Assembly (NCBI GenBank): GCA_038502055.1
Contig: JAXRKN010000044.1
Span: forward strand, 4,746,001-4,810,000
Reading direction: 5' to 3'
DNA: 64,000 nucleotides
DNA from: Tanytarsus gracilentus
Taxonomy: Eukaryota > Arthropoda > Insecta > Diptera > Chironomidae
Position numbers and translations under genes: made by a program. Under the pieces are notes generated by a model. It saw only the letters and a program-made list of their open reading frames with translations. It was not told where the DNA came from and did no database searches. This document shows positions 38,101 to 49,703 of this stretch, piece by piece; position 1 is the stretch's first letter; every line of letters starts with the position of its first letter.

Positions 38101-38711
38101 TCATAATGAAAAATACGATCGTGTAGTTTTACGTCCCATCGTTAATGAACTAAATAGTAAATTTGAGGTCCACTTTGACGAGCCAAAGCTTAAGAATGGC
38201 GCTATTGTGAGTTACATTGTCGAGATGCGAGAGGTAAAAGAAAATTCATCACATTTATTGCTGTCCGAGTGCATAACGAGAAAAATGCACGAGGAAAATA
38301 ATTATAGGTGAGAATTTTTATAAAAGTATTAACATTTTAACATAAAAATGTCATTTCTGCCTCTCCAGATACTCCACCAATAATCTCTTCGAAGGAAATT
38401 ACTCATTTCGAGTTATGGCTGTTTCACTTGCTGAAAATAGACAATTCAGTGATTTTTACTATTTTAGCATTTTCATACCATCAGAAGAAATTTCCTGGAA
38501 CTGGATAATCATGTGTATAAGCTTAGCGATAATATTTGTAGTTAGTGCCAGTATCTGTTATTATTACAAGCATAAAATCATAACTATACTCAAAGTTCAG
38601 GGTGACTCTGTTGTTTTAATGAATGATATGCAACAAAACGATTTTTACAATGTCTCATTGAACACATCTTGTGATCGACTGTCGGACATTGTGGAAAACG
38701 ATGAGTATTAA
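35197..38711 (+). CDS. Kinase-less insulin-receptor-like membrane protein (decoy type)
   Basis: Nine exons (35197-35438, 35535-35676, 35759-35839, 35975-36174, 36232-36327, 36424-36739, 36792-36820, 36877-38307, 38369-38711), all in phase, give 959 residues. Order: signal peptide (RNTFLLLLLVVKISLTCSS); L1 domain (PNLTIIRGQRLFWNYAL); furin-like Cys-rich region (CPKGNCW, CHRLCLGEC, CLQECPPGYT); L2 domain (TGCTIINSSLEINI, GTLRIHRSNGISTLTFLNNL); fibronectin III repeats with an insert holding CCDRCC at 681-686 and a basic RRKAR; one TM helix (about 890-912). The 47-residue tail has no kinase and no NPXY. This is the insulin receptor ectodomain architecture. Drosophila SDR and related decoy receptors lack the kinase and bind insulin-like peptides. 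The TM helix suggests surface anchoring rather than secretion. The exon 4 donor (TG|GTTTGG) was chosen because it restores the CHxxCLGxC pattern. Confidence 0.88.
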
Positions 38712-38826
38712 AAATTAGGTTTATTAAACACAGTCAAATTTGTTCCTAAAAATTTATTTCTTAATTTTAGTGTTTAACTTAAGAATCTACAAATAAAATG
38801 ATTTTTTTTATGATAATAAAAGCTTT

Positions 38827-40681
38827 TTACTCGGCTGGAATGTTGTCTTGTATCCAATTATAAAAATGCGCGATTGAGGTATAAACAGAAGGCACTCGAA
38901 GACCTCCACAGTTTTCAGAGCCAAATGACATTATTCCTAAAATTTTAAAGAAATTAAAATTGAGCTTAAAGCTTCAATTTTAATTATCCTTACCAACTTG
39001 ATACATGATTGAATTTTCATTGATGAAAAGAGGCGCACCACCGAATCCATTGCAAACATCTTTTCCCTCTCCACCTGCGCACATCCATTGACCCTCTGAA
39101 AATTTACTTTGTGAATTGGTAAATTTAAAAAATTTAAAAATTTAACCTATCGACTTTTGAGAGTCCAAAGCTCCTGATGATCCATAAACTCTCAAACACT
39201 GATCCCACGATGCAAGAGGAAGTTCCAAAAATTGCATTTCAGGCGATCGAACGTTCGATAGAGAATTTTTTCCCCAACCAATAACGGTTGATCTTTTACC
39301 AACAATCAAGCCCTGACGATCACGCTGAAGACAGATAGGTTGGGCGGAAATGGTGTAATTTATTGGCGTTCTAAGAATTAACAATGCAATGTCATGATGA
39401 TATTGGCCGCTTGTGTAGTCTGGATGAACGACCACATGAGAGATGACGTGATTGACAGCGGGCGGGGCACAAAAGCCAGATTCAGCACAGTCAGGGTCTT
39501 TGGTGATATCAAAATCGCCGATGCGGACTGAAGAGAGTCGGTGACCGTCGGCTTTTGCAAGAGCACAATGTGCAGCCGTGAGAATTACGCGGCGAGATAT
39601 AACCGAACCAGTACACGGATACACCAGGTTCCCATTGTTGAGGTCTACAATTAATTAATATAAGTTTTATTTAACATTTTCCCATAAATAAAAAAAGAGC
39701 TTTTCATGTTCGTTTACGCGCATAACAAACATTATCTTTGTACAGTGATCGCGGATGAAAAAAGCTGTGAGTCATTGAAAAGAGATAAAAAAGTTCTAAA
39801 AAATTATGTAATCAATCCGCTATTATATGCGCTTTAAATATTTTTTACGCGAGTGTTAAAAAAAGAAGCGTCATAAAACTTTATGACCCGAATTATTTCA
39901 ATTACTGCCGAGCTATGTTTTTGTGGGTTAGGTGAGGATTTTTACAATGAAATGAAAAAATAATTAAAGCTCTTTTAATTGTCTTTGAAATATTTTTAAA
40001 TTTTGATTTATATTTGTATTTTTGGGATATCCAAAATTATTTTTCCTGGATTAATAAACTCTCAAAAAATCAAAATACCATTTCCTGGATTCAATTAAAA
40101 GTTTCGTAATTTTCCTAAAATAATTTGGATTTCTCATTAAAAAATGGAAAATAAATTAACTCACTTTTAAATCCGATTCGAGCGGCAAACGGATATGCGC
40201 CAAGCTTTTTATAATAGCTTCCTTGAATCAAGGGCTTTCCACAAGCTCCGCTCAGTTTATCTTGATAATTAACGTTATTATTATTATTATTATTGTTATT
40301 ACTTCCGCCATATTCTGATTGGAGGGGCGGACTTGTGTAAGTGACAGGGCAGCACACGAAGGGTTCAAAATTGCCATTGGCTCCACAAAAAAGTGAGCGA
40401 TCATTATTATAGCACCTTGAAGCTGCTTCTGCCAATAATTGAGGACACTCACGAAGCGGTACACAATCGTTGAGGCCCGGACACGCGAGACGATAGCTTG
40501 AGGATGCTCTTCCTTCACGTTCTTGGCCACTTTTCACATTTTCCGTTTCTATAATTACGTGATCGGCTAAAAGACACAACTTGTAAAATTTGACACTAAT
40601 TTGAATATTGCACTAACCACCGTTTGTGGCTGAAATTCCACAACACCATAGACCAATCATCATTATGCACATTAACTTCAT
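38827..40681 (-). CDS. CLIP-domain serine protease homolog (non-catalytic)
   Basis: Exons 40681-40618, 40566-40165, 39644-39147, 39095-38994 and 38936-38827 give 391 residues. A signal peptide (MKLMCIMMIGLWCCGISA) is followed by a CLIP domain at about residues 40-85 with six cysteines (LACPGLNDCVPLRECPQLL, SRCYNN, SLFCG, FVCCP). A poly-Asn linker and a chymotrypsin-fold domain follow. His is present in LTAAHC and Asp in HHDIALL. The Ser motif GDSGGP is replaced by GFGGAP at 338-343, so the nucleophile is Gly. This is the CLIPA/SPH pattern. Such homologs act as cofactors in melanisation and clip-protease cascades rather than as enzymes. Exon 1 has two possible donors 3 bp apart (NG or N before ADH). 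The gene is convergent with the decoy receptor, 115 bp between stops. Confidence 0.9.
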
Positions 40682-41602
40682 TTTCACTTTCTCTCACTAG
40701 AACTTTCGCTTTCGGAACTGAAAAATTATATTTCGACCGATCTCGGCTAGCGATGAATTGAGAATGCAGACGTGAAAAATTATTAACACAGAAAAATGAT
40801 CGTTTAGATTTCAGAATCGAGAGAATCATCGGAAATATTTGTTTTCCGGTCTGAATTGAACTCTCTCGGCGGTGTGTGTGTGTAGTTTTGTGGCTTTGGT
40901 CTGATGCTGATTCTAATTTGACTTATTAAAAAAAATATTTGGTAATTTTTCCCTCCCAAAAAAAACATTTATCAGCTAATTTAATTATTTTTTTCGGTGC
41001 GTGCTCTCCACTTTTATTGACGTAACGTAACCGTGCATGTAAAAGCTCGAAAGAGAGAGAAAATTGCAATTATTTTCGCTCGCATTGTTATAAATTTTTC
41101 ATTTTTTTCCATGATGATTTTTCAATGGAGAGCAAAAACATCAAAAGGTGATCATTGATTGCCATTGAACTACTTTGAATACACACCACACATGAGATTG
41201 CAAAAAAGTTTTTGAGCTTTGAAGAGATATTAAAATGCTATTAAACAATGAGACAACCTTGAACTTCAACGTTTTTGTGAAAAATTATTTAAACTAGCGG
41301 AATTTTAAAAATAAAAATTAATTTAAATCCTAAAGTGCACCGAAATTCCTTCTATAAAGCTCATCAAAAGTCATTGCAAATTCCCCGTTAACTGATCGCA
41401 TGCAAATTTTCGTTGTCATTGTTAATTGCGTGTGGATTAAAGATTTAGAGCGAAATGATAAAATTGAGCGAGATTAAAATTGCGCAACTCAATGTCAAAA
41501 ATTATTTTACAAAATTAAAATTTTTTATTCAACATATTTTCCACATTCTAATATTGGAGTTTACTTACTTCGCGAAAAAAATTGAAATATAAAATAAATG
41601 GC
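40682..41602. other. Intergenic region
   Basis: Contains the promoter of the protease homolog, a short (GT)n run near 40870 and the 3' end of the HMG-box gene copy A. No other gene is supported. Confidence 0.5.
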
Positions 41603-44394
41603 TTATGATTCATCAGAGTCGTCGTCTTCATCGCTGCTCGATTCGCTTGAGATATCTGTTCCGCTTGCTGTGTGCCATGATACGCTCTTATCCTGTTGCT
41701 CCTTGTTTGAATGGTGAAAAGCAATGACTTTGCTGTTGTGCTTAGGATCAAGCTTTAATGCGAATGACTTCATCTTGCTCATGTATGCGTTTTTAGCTTG
41801 CAACATTTCAATGAACAATTTCCTCTTTTCAGCTCTCGTTAATTTTTCGTAGGCTTTTGTAATATCTTCCATACTTTTTCCTTCGCCTTTCGTCTTCACG
41901 AAGTAGTGTGCGACAGATTGCGATGGATATTCTCCTAGTGCAGCGAGTTGTTTCTCGATACTTTCTTCTTTGGACTCAATGGCAGTCTGATTTTTCTCTC
42001 CCTCACTCTCACTGTTGAGTTTATTTTTCTTTGACGAATTTTGATGGTCTTCTTCAATTTGAGCGATCTCGATGACATTCTCGAAACCTTCATTTTCAAT
42101 TTTAATCTCCATTTCTTCAGGTCTAAACATCGATTCATCGCGTTTTCGCTTATTGCTGTCGAAAAGTTTGTGCTTTGCGATTTGTTCCGCACGCTGATCT
42201 AAGGGTAGTGTTTTGATCCACACCATCATAGCTTCTTTCCATTCATCGAGATCATCTTGAAACTTTTTCTCGTAAATTTTCTTTTCTTCATCGGTCGCAG
42301 TCTTCCACGTTTCAGATATAATTTCCAAGTTTCTCTTTCCTTTTCCATGTTTAACGTTTTTAGTTCTACTCTGAACAAAAGTGTTGTAGGCGGAAAGCGG
42401 TCTAACCGGCATTCCACTGGAGAGTTTTATAATCTTCCTTTCTTCGCCAGTGAGAATCTTATCGAGCTGTGTGTCGAGATTGAGAAGTCTATTGATGTAG
42501 GAAAGCTTCTCTTGATCGGTAAAAGTATTGTACTGCGCTCTTGCATCATGATACTTCATTTCGGGAATCGTCTCTTTAAGCTCGTTGTAGAAGAGTCTGA
42601 AAGGTGTGATCTTCGTAACTTCCTTTTTTGGTTTCACTAGCTTTTCCTTTTTCTTTTTAGGTTTCTGCACAAAGGGATATCTCTTGCGTGGCATTATCAG
42701 CTCAGGATTCAATCGTAAGAATTTTTTTCTCTCCTTGCGATACTTCTCAAGCGCCAACTCGTATTCCTGTCTGTCGCGATCTATTTTCTCTTGAGGTAAC
42801 TTGTGGTATTGTTTTGAACCGTATTTTGAGACATCACCCTTGAAATATCATAAAATACTTAGAATTTTGTTGAATTAAACAATTTTAAGGTATACTTACA
42901 AACTTAATTTTAACATTGGGATTCTTCTTGATGATTTCCTTCTCAAATTTTGCTCGATGGGCTATGATGTATACAAATATCGGATTTGGAGGGAGCTGTG
43001 GTGCATTAGGTGCTCTCTTTAACTCATATTTTCGATAGTTTTTTAGATAGTCGTCAAGCATCTCGTCAAGAGTTCGTAATTTGTTAACAGTCGCGAGAAT
43101 TTGATTAAGACAATCCTTTCCCTCATCTTCATTGAGATCGTCAAGATCCAGTTGAGACCAGTCGACGTGATTAATAGCTACTTTATAACTGGCTGATTTG
43201 CGCTTGTTGATCTCTGTTATGCGATCAACTAATGCCAACTTTGTTTTGGTCTTAAACCACTTTTCATGGTCTGTCGACGATTTAATTAAATTATTTTTAA
43301 TTTGGTCCTTATGTTGACTTATATTCCTTACCACACAGTGGAACGTTTGATATTAAAAATGGCCAACGTGCTCTAAACCTTTACTAATTGTTAACGACGG
43401 CTTAACAGATTTATTTAAATCATAAATCAGCACAAAATTTTACTAATGGAGGCTCCTAAAAGTCCTTATTAATGCCTCATAGATTATTTCTTTACTTAAT
43501 TGTTTTAAGCATAAATGGCATTGACAACAAGTTGTAACGAGTTGTAAAATGCATAACTGAATTATGTTTATTTTTTTCATACAAAATTTAAGCCTTCCTT
43601 CAAGTGATTTATCTCTTCGATGCCCTATAATTTGTTGCATGATGGCTCAAAACCAAAGATTACTTTATGTCAAATAATGATTTTCATACAAAAGTACGAT
43701 TTTAGAGTCATCTTTGAATGCAATTATCTCGGAAACGTGCAAAAACGTGCAAACCAAACCAATTCCATATGATAGATTCCTCCTTTGGCTATCCTGCTTG
43801 ATACCCCATTCAGCGTTCCGATGCGTTCCGCAAACTGTGCAGACGTTTTTTAATGAGTGTGTTCGTTTACTCAGAAAAATCATGTTTAAAGCACTTCCAA
43901 AGCCTTTTTTTACATTGAAATTTTTAAAAAATCTATCGGAAATTAATTTATGACAATCGTGAATTAACACTTTTGAAAGAAACTTTTTAATTAAAGAAAT
44001 ATTCTCATTTTTAATAAGAGGCTATTTTTATAATATATGTGTAGGGGTCAAGCAAAAAGCCTTTTTCTGAGATATGGTGCTCGGCAAAAAAATAATTTTT
44101 TAAGGCAGTTGATAGAACACATATTCAGCTATTGTTTTAAATACTTAAGTTAGCCATAAGCATCCTTTCTTATTTATTCTTGATGGCCATTTTATTCTAT
44201 GAAACGTTCTATTGTGATACCCGAATCATTTAGAGCGTCCAAGTCTGCTTGATGTCTTTCATCCACAATTTTAAGAATTTCTAAAATATTAAACTCATGT
44301 GGTAAAAATGTTTTTTTTGGTGGCAAATTTAAAAATTACCAATATCCGACTCGGAATCGCTCTCAGCGACCCGCTGTTTAGAACTTTGTGACAT
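41603..44394 (-). CDS. UBF-like multi-HMG-box protein, copy A (5' junction unresolved)
   Basis: Clear coding parts are 44394-44340 (MSQSSKQRVAESDSESDI), 44280-44221 (EILKIVDERHQADLDALNDS), about 43325-42900 and 42838-41603. The last two join in phase and encode an N-terminal helical region, HMG boxes (PPNPIFVYIIAHRAKFEKEI, ITPFRLFYNELKE, PVRPLSAYNTFVQSRTKN, YPSQSVAHYFVKTKGEG) and an acidic tail (SSESSSDEDDDSDES). This is the architecture of UBF/UBTF, the nucleolar HMG protein that activates RNA polymerase I. The junction between 44221 and about 43325 does not work: exon 2 ends in phase 1, but the acceptors near the start of the third part need phase 2 or 0. About 890 bp of unrelated sequence lies between. 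Copy A may need another exon or be losing its 5' end. It is a tandem paralogue of copy B. Confidence 0.65.
43335..44220. other. Unrelated sequence inside HMG-box copy A
   Basis: Copy B has continuous coding sequence at the equivalent place. Copy A is interrupted here by about 890 bp. It contains a 101-codon minus-strand frame (43970-43665) with no start or splice context and no family resemblance. It may be an inserted element or a long intron; I see no terminal repeats. Confidence 0.5.
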
Positions 44395-44785
44395 TTTGAG
44401 TTAGATCTTTTAAATTTACGCTTTTTTTATCCAATTTAACTAGTTTTTAATTGAGTTCAAGATATTTTTTCATATTTTAATTGCTTCCAGCCGTTTTCAA
44501 GTTTGTTTATTAAAATCAGCTGATAAATTTGAAATATTTAAGTTCGTTATGAAATGTCACAATTTATATTTTCATTGTACAATATTACACGCGGAAGATT
44601 TAGAAAAAAATATTTAAAAAATTAAACAATTAAAATTGCACAACTGTGTGTCAAAAATTATTAAGTTTTATTCAACAATATTTTAAATGAATGCTATTAA
44701 AGTTTACCCGAATTTACTTACATGTCGAAAAAAAGAGAAAATACAATGAAGAGAAAAAATTGAATTGAAATATAAAATAGTTGGC
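44395..44785. other. Gap between the tandem HMG-box genes
   Basis: About 390 bp, AT-rich, holding the copy A promoter and the copy B 3' UTR. No further feature is supported. Confidence 0.5.
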
Positions 44786-46819
44786 TTATGATTCATCAGA
44801 GTCGTCGTCTTCATCGCTGCTCGATTCGCTTGAGATATCTGTTCCGCTTGCTGTGTGCCATGATACGCTCTTATCCTGTTGCTCCTTGTTTGAATGGTGA
44901 AAAGCAATGACTTTGCTGTTGTGCTTAGGATCAAGCTTTAATGCGAATGACTTCATCTTGCTCATGTATGCGTTTTTAGCTTGCAACATTTCAATGAACA
45001 ATTTCCTCTTTTCAGCTCTCGTTAGTTCTTTGTAAGCTTTCGCAAGCTTTTTTAAGCCCTTTCCTTCGCCTTTAGTCTTCATGAAGTAGTGTGCAGTGGT
45101 AAGTGATGGATATTCTCCTAATGCAGCGAGTTGTTTCTCGATATTTTCTTTTTTTGGCGACGATGTCTTGTTGGTATCGAAGACAGTGTCCCAATCGATG
45201 GCAGTCTGATTTTTCTTTGAACCACTTGGCGATGATAGCCCTTCACTCTCGCTGTTGAGTCTCTTTTTCTTTGGCGACTTTTGACGGTCTTCTTCAATTT
45301 GAGCGATCTCGATGACATTCTCGAAACCTTCATTTTCAATTTTAATCTCCATATCTTCAGGAGATAACATCGATTCATCGCGTTTTCGCTTATTGCTGTC
45401 GAAAAGTTTGTGCTTTGCGATTTGTTCCGCACGCTGATCTAAGGGTAGTGTTTTGATCCACACCATCATAGCTTCTTTCCATTGATCGAGATCAGCTTGA
45501 AACTTTTTCTCGTAAACTTTCTTTTCTTCATCGGTTGCCGTCTTCCACAATTCAGATATAACTTTTACGCTGCTTTTTCCCTTACCAAAATTAGCGTTCT
45601 TAGTTTTACTCTGAACAAATGCATTGTAGGCGGAAAGCGGTTTAACGGGCATTCCACTGGAGTGTTTCATAATCTTCTTTTCATCGGCAGTGAAAATCTT
45701 ATCGAGCTCTGTTTCGAGATAGAGAACTTTGTTGATGTAGGAAAGCTTCTCGTGATCGCCAAGATTTTTGTATTGTGCTTGCGCCTCTTGGTATCGAATC
45801 TCGGGATTCTTCTCTTTTAGCTCTCTGAGAAAGAGTCTGAAAGGAGTAATCATCGTCTCACTTTTATCATCGGCTGACTTCTTCTTTCTCGCTGCCGGCG
45901 CCGAGTCATATTTCTTGCGTGGCTTTTTAAGTTCAGGATTCAATCGTATGAGCTCACTTCTTTGCTTGTGATATTCATCAAGAGCAATCTTGTACTCCCG
46001 TTTGTAGCGATCCTTTTCTTCTTCAGGTAACTTGTGGTAACGCTTTGCACCGAATTTTGAGACCGAACCCTTGAAATAACATAAAATACTTTGAATTTCG
46101 CTGAATTAATCAATTTTAAGGTATACTTACAAGCTTAATTCTTTCAGTGGGATTTTTCTTGATCATTTTCTTCTCAAGTTCAGCTCGATGCTCCTGAATG
46201 TATCGCATGACAGGATTTTGAGGTAGCTTTGGAGCATGCAGTGCATTCTTTAACTCATACTTTTGATAGTTTTCGCGATAGTCGTTAAGCATCTCGTCGA
46301 GTGTTCGGATTGTATTGACAGGCGAGATAATTTGATTAAAACATTCTTTAGCTTCATCTTCATCGAGTCCTTCGACATTCAATTGAGACCAATCCAAGTG
46401 TTTAATAGCCACTTTATGGCTAATTGATCGGCGTTTGTTGATCTCTTTGATGCGATTAACCAATGCCAGCTTCGTCTGAATTTCAAAGTGCTTTCCATGC
46501 TCTAGTGACGGTTTAATTAAATGGTTTTTAATTTTATGTTTCAATTGGTCTAGATGAAAATTTCTATTTTGAGTCATTGGACTCGGCGACGGATTTCTAC
46601 TACTTCTACTATCACTATGTGATTCCTTACCCGAGCCATTTTCCACGTCATCGTCCGCTTGATGTCTTTCTTCGATTAAATCAAACATATCTACAAAAAG
46701 ATAACATTTGAAGCTGTAAAAATGTGTTGACAAAATATTTTTTGGTGGCAAATTTAAATTTTACCTTCTTCTGACTCGGCGTCGCTTTCAACGACTCGTT
46801 TTTTAGCTCTTTGCGACAT
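44786..46819 (-). CDS. UBF-like multi-HMG-box protein, copy B
   Basis: Three exons, 46819-46765, 46690-46131 and 46069-44786, all in phase, give 632 residues. Order: acidic/basic N-terminus (MSQRAKKRVVESDAESEE), a Ser/Pro-rich patch (SRSSRNPSPSPMTQ), a helical region, HMG box 1 (about 181-240), box 2 (about 279-330, ITPFRLFLRELKEKNPE), box 3 (about 346-415, PVKPLSAYNAFVQSKTKN), box 4 (about 525-584, YPSLTTAHYFMKTKG) and an acidic Ser/Asp/Glu tail. Tandem HMG boxes plus an acidic tail match UBF/UBTF, which bends rDNA and recruits the Pol I machinery. A general chromatin HMG protein is the alternative. Its start codon is 285 bp from the divergent SERF gene. Its 3' end is identical over about 245 bp to copy A. 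Confidence 0.88.
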
Positions 46820-47104
46820 TCCGTGTCCGGTTCTTCAAAGTTACGCCTTTTAAAGCAATTAAGCTAGTTTGAATGATGTTAAATTAAAGATTTTGATAAT
46901 TTTTTTGAATCGGCGTTGGTTGTGGAATCAACTGAGTGCGTGTCCATTTGTCCATTTTGTTTGTCCAAACGATTTTCACCAGTGATTCGAAAATTGCCAA
47001 GAAGAAGAAAAAAACAACAACAAAAATATAAAATTAAAATTTTCAAATTTTCTACGAACTAGTTTATTCCAATTCACTTAATTATTGGTAATAAATAACT
47101 CAAA
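46820..47104. promoter_or_regulatory. Divergent promoter region, HMG copy B / SERF
   Basis: 285 bp between the two opposite start codons. Both genes must start transcription within it. I see no TATA box that stands out from the AT-rich background. Confidence 0.5.
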
Positions 47105-47518
47105 ATGACTCGTGAGTATTAGAGAATGTTAAAAACGCAACTAACGATTGTTTGAATAAAAAAATGTCACAAAATTATCTAAAAAAATTTAACTATTTAA
47201 AAACTTTCACGCAGGCGGAAATCAACGAGATTTGGCTCGCGAAAGAAATGCTAAAAAGGCCCAGGACGCCAAGAAAAATGACGACGGGCTGACACCACAA
47301 CAAAGACGAGAGCGGTAAGCATCAATCTACTGGTTGTCGAAATACTTAAGACTATCAACTAAAGTAGAGCAATAGAACCATTTTTAGCTTGTATCTAATA
47401 CATCATTTATATATTTGACTTATGCACCTAATTCATCAATCTCTTATCTTCCAGCGATGCCAAGGCCCTAGCTGAAAAAGTCAAACAGAAAGAAGCTAAA
47501 AAGACTGACGGCAAATGA
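47105..47518 (+). CDS. SERF: SERF (small EDRK-rich factor, 4F5 family)
   Basis: Three short exons, 47105-47111, 47215-47314 and 47455-47518, encode 56 residues. The N-terminus MTRGNQRDLARERNAKKAQD is the 4F5/SERF signature; the rest is Lys/Glu/Asp/Arg-rich and ends KKTDGK. SERF proteins are small, highly charged and disordered. They bind nucleic acids and change the aggregation of amyloid-forming proteins. The first exon contributes only MT and one base; it is supported by a GTGAGT donor and the family start. The gene is head-to-head with the copy B HMG-box gene. Confidence 0.93.
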
Positions 47519-49703
47519 ATTCGAGTGGCACATCTATCGTCACTTGCTCACCTTGAAAGAAGAAGCAAACTTATAATCTATAATCATTACCACAATATTC
47601 AAGCCGCATTGTTGCATAACAAATATTTGTTTCTTTAAAGCTCAGTAGGAAAATTAATACAAAAGCATTGACGACAAAAAAAAATATTGTTTCAATTGCT
47701 ATTTTTTTAGTTCTTTGCATGCTGGAAGTTTTCTTCCTCTTTTATGGTCATTTTTTTTCTCTCTGCGAATGTCGATATCACACAAATAATTTTAAAACTT
47801 TCTTTCCACCATTAAAACTTATAAAGCGGCAAGTTAAAAAAAAGAGACCGTGAAGAAATCTGAATAAAAAAAATTTAGATGAAAAAATAGTTGAAAAAGT
47901 TTTTTTTCTGTAAGGAAGTTATTAAAGTTTTGTGGGCAAAAAAGTTATTCAGGAAGTTAATAATAGAAAAAATTATAGCGTAGTTTTTCTGATGATATTT
48001 TAAGAAATATTTTTAAATTTTAAAGTAACAGTTTAGAAATGACCACGTGGCTGGCAATTTTAAAAAAAATTCAATAAATTCATTTTAAAATATTTCACAA
48101 TCCATTTTACATCGTCCTTCTGAAATTTCACCAAGGATTTTAAGCTATTGTCAACATGATTAGTTTTCCAACCGCATAATATGTGTGGCCCACTTTTCAT
48201 TCATCCGTAAAAATTCAATCAAACCTCCATACAATCGTGTTCTTGATCTATTGTGATTCTGCATTTTCTTCATCAACTTCACCAAACAAAACGAATTTCC
48301 TTTTTTTTCGGTTAATAGAAAATGTTCCTCCAAGGACATGTATGCGATCTCGACATTTTTGTGTGCGTTAGATAAATGATTTCGATATGAAAATAGTGAA
48401 CAAAATTGTGCCCTTGGCTGTGATACGCCGAAATTGAAAATCTTTTAATTTTCTTTCAATTTATCCCCCATGACTTTCACAGAGAATCACACAGTCAATT
48501 GGCAGTGAAAGGAAACAATTTCACAAAATATTATCATGTGCAAGCATTTTGTAATAAATTTTTTAACATTTTTAAAAAATTTTGATTTTTGATTTTTTTA
48601 TCAATTTAACCACAAAAAGTCATTCAATTAAAAAAATGCTGCCAAAATAAATTTTCATCAAGCTTCAATGTCAATCGAATCGGATCATTTCACACTCGAG
48701 ATCTGTGTCGAAAAGTCATCAATCATCAAAAAAATCAAACATCTGTTGAAAAGATAGCAAAACGAGTCTGCAATAAAAATATTGCGACAATTTTATTTAT
48801 TAAACATTACCACAACATTGCATCTTGTCGATGGATTTTTGGCATCATATGAGGATACTTTTTTGTGAATGGATTAAGTAACAAAGTACAGAAGCGAATT
48901 CTGATACAGTAAATTTCAATGTCAATGCTGACTCTCACAAAAAAGTATTTTTTTTTTGGCGACGACAGCGAGCTGACTAAGGATAAACTTTTTTTACTTG
49001 ATACAAAATAGCCAGACGTCTCCAGTGATAAAAAGAATGGATTGAATTTTGTTTAACTTTCTTTTGATGCGGTAGAATTTTTTTGATTCAAGCTGTTAAA
49101 AAAATATTTTGGAAATATTTCAAACTTTTCTTTCATCAATTGGTTGGTGTTTAAAAATTTTTTAATTCAGGAATATTCAGAAAAAAAATCTAATTCACTT
49201 TTTAATTTATTTGAGCACAAAAATGCAAATTTCTCTATCGCGTGGCTATGTTCGCTCAGAATTAATTATCGTCATACTCCTGCACAAATCCTTGATATAC
49301 AATCCCAATAAAAATTATTACACTTTTAAGTAACAAAAACAGACAACCATTCTACCCAAAGTGACTTGCAAATCCTTCAACTTTTTGCCCGAATCAGAAA
49401 AGGAGCAAATTTGGGAGCAGCGTGAAGACCATTGATGATGATGGACGAAATGAATAAGAAGGATCATTGCGGATGACAGGAGTACAAGGATGAATAAAAA
49501 AATGAACTTCTTTGTCCGTTTTTATGGTGAGAATGTACCTTGGTGTGAGATATTCATAAATTATTATCGCTTCCTTATTTCCATAATTTTCCTTCAAGTT
49601 GTTGCAATGAAGGCTAAACATTTTTCTCTTATTCCATGATTGATCACAAAAGCATAAAAAAGTGATATCATTCGCACGACACTTTGTAGCAATGACTTTT
49701 TTA
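47519..49703. other. Non-coding region
   Basis: SERF 3' UTR followed by AT-rich sequence with no supported gene. A 111-codon minus-strand frame overlapping the repeat boundary (49729-49394) has no family resemblance or splice support. Confidence 0.5.

Noticed and set aside
43665..43970. 101-codon minus-strand frame with a CTVCGTHRNAEWG stretch
   Set aside because: No signal, splice or start context and no recognised family; it lies in the block interrupting HMG copy A. It could be an exon but nothing supports it.
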